In this document: piece after piece, positions 54,222 to 64,000 of the stretch
Numbering within the stretch: the stretch's first letter is position 1
How the letters are laid out: each line of letters starts with the position of its first letter
Assembly (NCBI RefSeq): GCF_050947335.1
Contig: NW_027473498.1
Location: 207,600 to 271,599, forward strand
DNA: 64,000 nucleotides
From: Megachile rotundata
Taxonomy: Eukaryota > Arthropoda > Insecta > Hymenoptera > Megachilidae
Reading direction: 5' to 3'
Position numbers and translations under genes: made by a program
Notes under the pieces: model-generated
Database searches by the model: none
Seen by the model: only the letters and a program-made list of their open reading frames with translations
Told to the model about the DNA's origin: nothing

Positions 54222-57200
54222 AGCCATATTATGCTTATATGATCGATTGAACGACAATTACTATACTTATTATTGTTGTTATTATCAATCTAACTCATAT
54301 TATTAGCCATATTATGCTTATATGATCGATAGAATGACAATTACTATTCTTACTACTGTTATTATTATCAATCTAACTCATATTATTAGCCATATTATGC
54401 TTATATGATCGATAGAATGACAGTTACTATACTAAGTACTCTTACTGTTGCCAATCTAACCCATATTATTAGCCATATTATGCTTATATTATCGATAGAA
54501 CGACAATAACTATACTTGTTACTCTTATTATTATCAATCTAACTCATATTATTAGAAATATTAAGCTTATATGATCGATAGAACGACAATTACTATACTT
54601 ATTATTGTTGTTATTATCAATCTAACTCATATTATTAGCCATATTATGCTTATATGATCGATAGAATGACAATTACTATTCTTATTACTGTTATTATTAT
54701 CAATCTAACTCATATTATTAGCCATATTATGCTTATATGATCGACAGAATGACAGTTACTATACTTAGTACTCTTACTGTTGTCAATCTAACTCATATTA
54801 TTAGCCATATTATGCTTATATGATCGATAGAATGACAGTTACTATACTTAGTACTCTTACTGTTGTCAATCTAACTCATATTATTAGCCATATTATGCTT
54901 ATATTATCGATAGAACGACAATAACTATACTTGTTACTCTTATTATTATCAATCTAACTCATATCATTAGAACTATTAAGCTTATATGATCGATAGAACG
55001 ACAATTACTATACTTATTACTCTTATTATTATCAATCTAACTCATATTATTAGCCATATTATGCTTATATGATCGATAGAACGACAATTACTATACTTGT
55101 TACTCTTATTGTTATCAATCTAACTCATATTATTAGCCATATTATGCTTATATGATCTATAGGACGACAATTACTATACTTGTTACTCTTATTTTTATCA
55201 ATCTAACTCATATTATTAGCCATATTATGCTTATATGATCGATTGAACGACAATAACAATACTTGTTACTCTTATTATTATCAATCTAACTCATATTATT
55301 AGAAATATTAAGCTTATATGATCGATTGAACCACAATTACTATATTTGTTACTCTTATTGTTATCAATCTAACTCATACTATTAGCCATATTATGCTTAT
55401 AGGATCGATAGAACGACAATTACTATACTTCTTACTCTTATTATTATCAATCTAACTCATATTATAAGCCATATTATGCTTATATGATCGATAGGACGAC
55501 AATTACTATACTTGTTGCTCTTATTTTTATCAATCTAACTCATATTATTAGCCATATTATGCTTATATGATCGATTGAATGACACTTACTATACTTGTTA
55601 CTCTCATTATTATCAATCTAACTCATATTATTAGCCATATTATGCTTATATGATCGATAGAACGACAATCACTATACTTATTATTGTTGTTATTATCAAT
55701 CTAACTCATATTATTAGCCATATTATGCTTATATGATCGATAGAATGACAATTACTATTCTTATTACTGTTATTATTATCAATCTAACTCATATTATTAG
55801 CCATATTATGCTTATATGATCGACAGAATGACAGTTACTATACTTAGTACTCTTACTGTTGTCAATCTAACTCATATTATTAGCCATATTATGCTTATAT
55901 TATCGATAGAACGACAATAACTATACTTGTTACTCATATTATTATCAATCTAACTCATATTATTATCAATCTAACTCATATTATTAGAAATATTAAGCTT
56001 ATATGATCGATTGAACGACAATTACTATACTTGTTACTCTTATTGTTATCAATCTAACTCATACTATTAGCCATATTATGCTTATAGGATCGATAGAACG
56101 ACAATTACTATACTTCTTACTCTTATTATTATCAATCTAACTCATATTATTAGCCATATTATGCTTATATGATCGATAGAATGACAATTACTATTCTTAT
56201 TACTGTTATTATTATCAATCTAACTCATATTATTAGCCATATTATGCTTATATGATCGACAGAATGACAGTTACTATACTAAGTACTCTTACTGTTGTCA
56301 ATCTAACTCATATTATTAGCCATATTATGCTTATATTATCGATAGAACGACAATAACTATACTTGTTACTCTTATTATTATCAATCTAACTCATATTATT
56401 AGCCATATTATGCTTATATTATCGATAGAACGACAATAACTATACTTGTTACTCTTATTATTATCAATCTAACTCATATTATTAGAAATATTAAGCTTAT
56501 ATGATCGATAGAACGACAATGACTATACTTATTATTGTTGTTATTATCAATCTAACTCATATTATTAGCCATATTATGCTTATATGATCGATACAATGAC
56601 AATTACTATTCTTATTACTGTTATTATTATCAATATAACTCATATTATTAGCCATATTATGCTTATATGATCGATAGAATGACAGTTACTATACTTAGTA
56701 CTCTTACTGTTGTCAATCTAACTCATATTATTAGCCATATTATGCTTATATTATCGATAGAACGACAATAACTATACTTGTTACTCTTATTATTATCAAT
56801 CTAACTCATATTATTAGAACTATTAAGCTTATATGATCGATAGAACGACAATTACTATACTTATTACTCTTATTATTATCAATCTAACTCATATTATTAG
56901 CCATATTATGGTTATATGATCGATAGAACGACAATTACTATACTTGTTACTCTTATTATTATCAATCTAACTCATATTATTAGAACTATTAAGCTTATAT
57001 GATCGATAGAACGACAATTACTATACTTATTACTCTTATTATTATCAATCTAACTCATATTATTAGCCATATTATGCTTATATGATCGATAGAACGACAA
57101 TTACTATACTTGTTACTCTTATTGTTATCAATCTAACTCATATTATTAGAAATATTAAGCTTATATGATCGATTGAACGACAATTACTATACTTGTTACT

Positions 57201-58475
57201 CTTATTGTTATCAATCTAACTCATAATATTAGCCATATTATGCTTATAGGATCGATAGAACGACAATTACTATACTTCTTACTCTTATTATTATCAATCT
57301 AACTCATATTATTGGCCATATTATGCTTATATGATCGATTGAACGACAATAACTATACTTGTTACTCTTATTATTATTAACCTAACTCATATTATTAGAA
57401 ATATTAAGCTCATATGATCGATAGAACGACAATTACTATACTTATTACTCTTATTATTATCAATCTAACTCATATTATTAGCCATATTATGATTATATGA
57501 TCGATAGAACGACAATTACTATACTTATTACTCTTATTATTATCAATGTAACTCATATTATTAGCCATATTATGATTATATGATCGATAGAACGACAATT
57601 ACTATAATTATTATTGTTGTTATTATCAATCTAACTCATATTATTAGCCATATTATGCTTATATGATCGATAGAATGACAATTACTATTCTTATTACTGT
57701 TATTATTATCAATCTAAATCATATTATTAGCCATATTATGCTTATATGATCGATAGAATGACAGTCACTGTACTTAGTACTCTTACTGTTGTCAATCTAA
57801 CTCATATTATTAGCCATATTATGCTTATATTATCGATAGAACGACAATAACTATACTTGTTACACTTATTATTATCAATCTAACTCATATTATTAGAACT
57901 ATTAAGCTTATATGATCGATAGAACGACAATTACTATACTTATTACTCTTATTATTATCAATCTAACTCATATTATTAGCCATATTATGCTTATAGGATC
58001 GATAGAACGACAATTACTATACTTCTTACTCTTATTATTATCAATCTAACTCATATTATTGGCCATATTATGCTTATATGATCGATTGAACGACAATAAC
58101 TATACTTGTTACTCTTATTATTATTAACCTAACTCATATTATTAGAAATATTAAGCTCATATGATCGATAGAACGACAATTACTATACTTATTACTCTTA
58201 TTATTATCAATCTAACTCATATTATTAGCCATATTATGATTATATGATCGATAGAACGACAATTACTATACTTATTATTGTTGTTATTATCAATCTAACT
58301 CATATTATTAGCCATATTATGCTTATATGATCGATAGAATGACAATTACTATTCTTATTACTGTTATTATTATCAATCTAAATCATATTATTAGCCATAT
58401 TATGCTTATATGATCGATAGAATGACAGTCACTGTACTTAGTACTCTTACTGTTGTCAATCTAACTCATATTATT
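52064..58475 (+). repeat. Block X3
   Basis: The clean counterpart of X2 at an offset of 10,479 bp. Private substitutions include tatggttat near 56,910, aatgtaactc near 57,548, actataatta near 57,605 and ttacactt near 57,862. After its end the order follows that after X1 (58,476 with 29,694) rather than that after X2. Confidence 0.88.
55882..55985 (+). repeat. 104-bp extended monomer, copy 10
   Basis: Standard form. It is the counterpart of copy 9 in block X3, with clean flanks. The spacing to copy 9 is 10,465 bp, which is 14 short of the 10,479-bp offset found on both sides of the patch. Confidence 0.95.
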
Positions 58476-59886
58476 AGCCATATTATGCTTATATTATCGA
58501 TAGAACGACAATAACTATACTTGTTACTCTTATTATTATCAATCTAACTCATATTATTAGAACTATTAAGCTTATATGATCGATAGAACGACAATTACTA
58601 TACTTATTACTCTTATTATTATCAATCTAACTCATATTATTAGCCATATTATGCTTATATGATCGATTGAACGACAATAACAATACTTGTTACTCGTATT
58701 ATTATCAATCTAACTCATATTATTAGAAATATTAAGCTTATATGATCGATTGAACGACAATTACTATACTTGTTACTCTTATTGTTATCAATCTAACTCA
58801 TACTATTAGCCATATTATGCTTATAGGATCGATAGAACGACAATTACTATACATCTTACTCTTATTATTATCAATCTAACTCATATTATAAGCCATATTA
58901 TGCTTATATGATCGATAGGACGACAATTACTATACTTGTTACTCTTATTTTTATCAATCTAACTCATATTATTAGCCATATTATGCTTATATGATCGACA
59001 GAATGACAATTACTATTCTTATTACTGTTATTATTATCAATCTAACTCATATTATTAGCCATATTATGCTTATATGATCGACAGAATGACAGTTACTATA
59101 CTTAGTACTCTTACTGTTGTCAATCTAACTCATATTATTAGCCATATTATGCTTATATGATCGATAGAATGACAGTTACTATACTTAGTACTCTTACTGT
59201 TGTCAATCTCACTCATATTATTAGCCATATTATGCTTATATTATCGATAGAACGACAATAACTATACTTGTTACTCTCATTATTATCAATCTAACTCATA
59301 TTATTAGCCATATTATGCTTATATGATCGATTGAATGACAATTACTATACTTGTTACTCTCATTATTATCAATCTAACTCATATTATTAGCCATATTATG
59401 CTTATATGATCGATAGAACGACAATTACTATACTTATTATTGTTGTTATTATCAATCTAACTCATATTATTAGCCATATTATGCTTATATGATCGACAGA
59501 ATGACAGTTACTATACTTAGTACTCTTACTGTTGTCAATCTAACTCATATTATTAGCCATATTATGCTTATATGATCGATAGAATGGCAATTACTATACA
59601 TATTACTCTTACTTTTATCAATCTAACTCATATTATTAGCCATATTATGCTTATATGATCGATAGAACGACAATTAGTATACTTATTACTCTTATTAATA
59701 TCAATCTAACTCATATTATTGGCCATATTATGCTTATATGATCGATTGAACGACAATTTCTAAACCTGTTACTCTCATTATTATCAATCTAACTCATATT
59801 ATTAGCCATATTATGCTTATATCATCGATAGAATGGCAATTACTATACATATTACTCTTACTTTTATCAATCTAACTCATATTATT

Positions 59887-62800
59887 AGCCATATTATGCT
59901 TATATGATCGATTGAACGACAATTACTATACTTATTATTGTTGTTATTATCAATCTAACTCATATTATTAGCCATATTATGCTTATATGATCGATAGAAT
60001 GACAATTACTATTCTTACTACTGTTATTATTATCAATCTAACTCATATTATTAGCCATATTATGCTTATATGATCGATAGAATGACAGTTACTATACTAA
60101 GTACTCTTACTGTTGCCAATCTAACCCATATTATTAGCCATATTATGCTTATATTATCGATAGAACGACAATAACTATACTTGTTACTCTTATTATTATC
60201 AATCTAACTCATATTATTAGAAATATTAAGCTTATATGATCGATAGAACGACAATTACTATACTTATTATTGTTGTTATTATCAATCTAACTCATATTAT
60301 TAGCCATATTATGCTTATATGATCGATAGAATGACAATTACTATTCTTATTACTGTTATTATTATCAATCTAACTCATATTATTAGCCATATTATGCTTA
60401 TATGATCGGCAGAATGACAGTTACTATACTTTGTACTCTTACTGTTGTCAATCTAACTCATATTATTAGCCATATTATGCTTATATGATCGATAGAATGA
60501 CAGTTACTATACTTAGTACTCTTACTGTTGTCAATCTAACTCATATTATTAGCCATATTATGCTTATATTATCGATAGAACGACAATAACTATACTTGTT
60601 ACTCTTATTATTATCAATCTAACTCATATCATTAGAACTATTAAGCTTATATGATCGATAGAACGACAATTACTATACTTATTACTCTTATTATTATCAA
60701 TCTAACTCATATTATTAGCCATATTATGCTTATATGATCGATAGAACGACAATTACTATACTTGTTACTCTTATTGTTATCAATCTAACTCATATTATTA
60801 GCCATATTATGCTTATATGATCTATAGGACGACAATTACTATACTTGTTACTCTTATTTTTATCAATCTAACTCATATTATTAGCCATATTATGCTTATA
60901 TGATCGATTGAACGACAATAACAATACTTGTTACTCTTATTATTATCAATCTAACTCATATTATTAGAAATATTAAGCTTATATGATCGATTGAACCACA
61001 ATTACTATATTTGTTACTCTTATTGTTATCAATCTAACTCATACTATTAGCCATATTATGCTTATAGGATCGATAGAACGACAATTACTATACTTCTTAC
61101 TCTTATTATTATCAATCTAACTCATATTATAAGCCATATTATGCTTATATGATCGATAGGACGACAATTACTATACTTGTTGCTCTTATTTTTATCAATC
61201 TAACTCATATTATTAGCCATATTATGCTTATATGATCGATTGAATGACACTTACTATACTTGTTACTCTCATTATTATCAATCTAACTCATATTATTAGC
61301 CATATTATGCTTATATGATCGATAGAACGACAATCACTATACTTATTATTGTTGTTATTATCAATCTAACTCATATTATTAGCCATATTATGCTTATATG
61401 ATCGATAGAATGACAATTACTATTCTTATTACTGTTATTATTATCAATCTAACTCATATTATTAGCCATATTATGCTTATATGATTGACAGAATGACAGT
61501 TACTATACTTAGTACTCTTACTGTTGTCAATCTAACTCATATTATTAGCCATATTATGCTTATATTATCGATAGAACGACAATAACTATACTTGTTACTC
61601 ATATTATTATCAATCTAACTCATATTATTATCAATCTAACTCATATTATTAGAAATATTAAGCTTATATGATCGATTGAACGACAATTACTATACTTGTT
61701 ACTCTTATTGTTATCAATCTAACTCATACTATTAGCCATATTATGCTTATAGGATCGATAGAACGACAATTACTATACTTCTTACTCTTATTATTATCAA
61801 TCTAACTCATATTATTAGCCATATTATGCTTATATGATCGATAGAATGACAATTACTATTCTTATTACTGTTATTATTATCAATCTAACTCATATTATTA
61901 GCCATATTATGCTTATATGATCGACAGAATGACAGTTACTATACTAAGTACTCTTACTGTTGTCAATCTAACCCATATTATTAGCCATATTATGCTTATA
62001 TTATCGATAGAACGACAATAACTATACTTGTTACTCTTATTATTATCAATCTAACCCATATTATTAGCCATATTATGCTTATATTATCGATAGAACGACA
62101 ATAACTATACTTGTTACTCTTATTATTATCAATCTAACTCATATTATTAGAAATATTAAGCTTATATGATCGATAGAACGACAATTACTATACTTCTTAC
62201 TCTTATTATTATCAATCTAACTCATATTATTAGCCATATTATGCTTATATGATCGATAGGACGACAATTACTATACTTGTTACTCTTATTTTTATCAATC
62301 TAACTCATATTATTAGCCATATTATGCTTATATGATCGATAGAATGACAGTTACTATACTTAGTACTCTTACTGTTGTCAATCTAACTCATATTATTAGC
62401 CATATTATGCTTATATTATCGATAGAACGACAATAACTATACTTGTTACTCTTATTATTATCAATCTAACTCATATTATTAGAACTATTAAGCTTATATG
62501 ATCGATAGAACGACAATTACTATACTTATTACTCTTATTATTATCAATCTAACTCATATTATTAGCCATAATTATGATTATATGATCGATAGAACGACAA
62601 TTACTATACTTATTATTGTTGTTATTATCAAGCTAACTCATATTATTAGCCATATTATGCTTATATGATCGATAGAATTACAATTACTATTCTTATTACT
62701 GTTATTATTATCAATCTAACTCATATTATTAGCCATATTATGCTTATATGATCGACAGAATGACAGTTACTATACTTAGTACTCTTACTGTTGTCAATCT

Positions 62801-63975
62801 AACTCATATTATTAGCCATATTATGCTTATATGATCGATAGAATGACAGTTACTATACTTAGTACTCTTACTGTTGTCAATCTAACTCATATTTTTAGCC
62901 ATATTATGCTTATATTATCGATAGAGCGACAATAACTATAGTTGTTACTCTTATTATTATCAATCTAACTCATATTATTAGAAATATTAAGCTTATATGA
63001 TCGATTGAACGACAATTACTATACTTGTTACTCTTATTGTTATCAATCTAACTCATACTATTAGCCATATTATGCTTATAGGATCGATAGAACGACAATT
63101 ACTATACTTCTTACTCTTATTATTATCAATCTAACTCATATTATAAGCCATATTATGCTTATATGATCGATAGGACGACAATTACTATACTTGTTACTCT
63201 TATTTTTATCAATCTAACTCATATTATTAGCCATATTATGCTTATATGATCGATTGAACGACAATTTCTATACTTGTTACTCTCATTATTATCAATCTAA
63301 CTCATATTATTAGCCATATTATGCTTATATGATCGATTGAACGACAATTTCTAAACCTGTTACTCTCATTATTATCAATCTAACTCATATTATTAGCCAT
63401 ATTATGCTTATATGATCGATAGAATGGCAATTACTATACATATTACTCTTACTTTTATCAATCTGACTCATATTATTAGCCATATTATGCTTATATGATC
63501 GATTGAATGACACTTACTATACTTGTTACTCTCATTATTATCAATCTAACTCATATTATTAGCCATATTATGCTTATATGATCGATAGAAGGACAATTAC
63601 TATACTTATTATTGTTGTTATTATCAATCTAACTCATATTATTAGCCATATTATGCTTATATTATCGATAGAACGACAATAACTATACTTGTTACTCTTA
63701 TTATTATCAATCTAACTCATATTATTAGAAATATTAAGCTTATATGATCGATAGAACGACAATTACTATACTTAGTACTCTTACTGTTGTCAATCTAACT
63801 CATATTATTAGCCATATTATGCTTATGTGATCGATAGGACGACAATTACTATACTTGTTACTCTTATTTTTATCAATCTAACTCATATTATTAGCCATAT
63901 TATGCTTATATGATCGATAGAATGACAGTTACTATATTTAGTACTCTTACTGTTGTCAATCTAACTCATATTATT
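59887..63975 (+). repeat. Block Z3, third copy of the Z-type segment
   Basis: It matches 17,036-21,123 at an offset of 42,851 bp (42,852 after an extra a in agccataattatg near 62,571). It contains one 104-bp monomer and all the Z landmarks. Private changes include gatcggcag near 60,407, ctttgtactc near 60,430 and gattgac near 61,485. Confidence 0.85.
61547..61650 (+). repeat. 104-bp extended monomer, copy 11
   Basis: Standard form, 5,665 bp after copy 10 (68 units plus 21). The preceding J unit has gattgac in place of gatcgac, a C-to-T change at a CpG. Confidence 0.95.
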
Positions 63976-64000
63976 AGCCATATTATGCTTATATTATCGA
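63976..64000 (+). repeat. Partial A monomer at the window end
   Basis: The first 25 bases of an A-type unit (tattatcga at its end). The array evidently continues beyond the window on this side. Base 1 is itself a monomer start, so nothing shows the array's left edge either. Confidence 0.95.

Larger units (their letters stand above)
1..64000 (+). repeat. 83-bp AT-rich satellite array filling the window
   Basis: Every base belongs to a head-to-tail tandem repeat with an 83-bp unit. Most monomers begin agccatattatgctta, carry a ClaI-type ATCGAT at unit positions 21-26, and end with a pyrimidine-rich tract followed by caatctaactcatattatt. Counting starts from base 1 gives 768 complete monomers plus a 25-base remainder. 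Phase is kept throughout except for eleven 21-bp insertions and a handful of small indels. No monomer is inverted and no unique DNA interrupts the array. Stop codons occur in all frames, and because 83 is not divisible by 3 the frame changes at each unit, so coding is not expected. Length and higher-order structure fit eukaryotic centromeric or pericentromeric satellite; that location is inferred. The plus strand is arbitrary and was chosen as given. Confidence 0.98.

Noticed and set aside
1..64000. CRISPR array
   Set aside because: Regular spacing could suggest one, but the entire 83-bp unit is repeated, and there are no unique spacers, leader or cas genes.
1..64000. CENP-B box
   Set aside because: The gatcgatagaacgac region has two CpGs, but no CGGG motif is present on either strand of the consensus, so the known box is not matched.
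1..64000. Telomeric or simple microsatellite DNA
   Set aside because: Short ATT runs occur inside each monomer, but the repeat period is 83 bp, and no telomere-type hexamer or heptamer arrays are seen.
1..64000. Transposon or retroelement insertion
   Set aside because: The 83-bp phase is continuous through the window. The only length changes are the 21-bp internal duplications and small indels, with no foreign DNA or target-site duplication.
1..64000. AT-rich organelle control-region repeats
   Set aside because: Composition would fit, but 64 kb of repeats with nested block structure and no organelle gene is far longer than such regions usually are.
1..64000. Promoters, TATA boxes or polyadenylation signals
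   Set aside because: TATA-like strings occur in every monomer because of the base composition. There is no gene nearby to give them meaning.
1..64000. Inverted or hairpin-forming array arms
   Set aside because: Apart from short palindromes such as ATCGAT and AAGCTT inside monomers, I found no monomer in reverse orientation and no long inverted repeat.

Overview
The whole 64 kb window is one uninterrupted, head-to-tail satellite DNA array. The unit is an 83-bp, very AT-rich monomer: by hand count an 83-bp consensus has 28 A, 34 T, 14 C and 7 G, about 75% A+T. All monomers lie in the same orientation. I found no gene, RNA gene, transposon, telomere repeat or unique sequence on either strand. 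Counting from base 1, the window holds 768 complete monomers plus a 25-base partial monomer at the 3' end. The count closes exactly: 768 x 83, plus eleven 21-bp insertions, plus a few small indels that sum to zero, equals 63,975. Tens of kilobases of a single satellite with higher-order structure point to a eukaryotic nuclear chromosome (centromeric, pericentromeric or other heterochromatin). The species cannot be named from this sequence, and I recognise no published satellite family.

The monomers fall into about twenty recurring variants, each marked by a few diagnostic bases, and the variants recur in a conserved order. This makes the array a higher-order-repeat satellite rather than a simple homogeneous one. 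I label the variants A to V; these are my own labels. The clearest full order is at 22,701-24,526: A-H-I-J-K-A'-B-C-D-E-F-G-D'-E-F2-L-M-N-O-P-I-J. Large blocks with this internal order recur at several places: 22,701-29,693, 41,585-47,996 and 52,064-58,475, with partial copies at 11,891-13,715 and 49,740-51,897. Other long-range duplicates are 13,716-17,035 with 26,872-30,191, and 5,810-9,898 with 17,036-21,123 and 59,887-63,975. Local tandem duplications of 7 to 28 monomers sit inside these, most densely at 31.2-39.5 kb. Hybrid monomers mark several unequal-exchange junctions.

Region by region: 1-5,809 is a mosaic with two local duplications and a small indel cluster near 3.85-3.97 kb. 5,810-12,221 contains the first 104-bp monomer and a 24-monomer tandem duplication. 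11,891-22,617 contains the first partial X block, the Y and Z blocks and a 19-monomer tandem duplication. 22,701-31,187 is block X1 and its continuation. 31,188-39,509 is a hotspot of nested duplications with five of the eleven 104-bp monomers. 39,157-41,584 is another copy of the Z core. 41,585-47,996 is block X2, which contains a 1.7-kb patch full of one-base indels that looks like poor consensus rather than biology. 47,997-58,475 holds a further partial X copy and block X3. 58,476-64,000 continues as the third Z copy.

The most useful leads are the 104-bp monomer class (one 21-bp slippage event spread to eleven places), the indel patch at 43.87-45.54 kb whose insertions are exactly cancelled by a 14-bp deletion, and the duplication hotspot at 31-39.5 kb. 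I do not see a new gene system here. The interest is in array architecture, its recent evolution and assembly quality.
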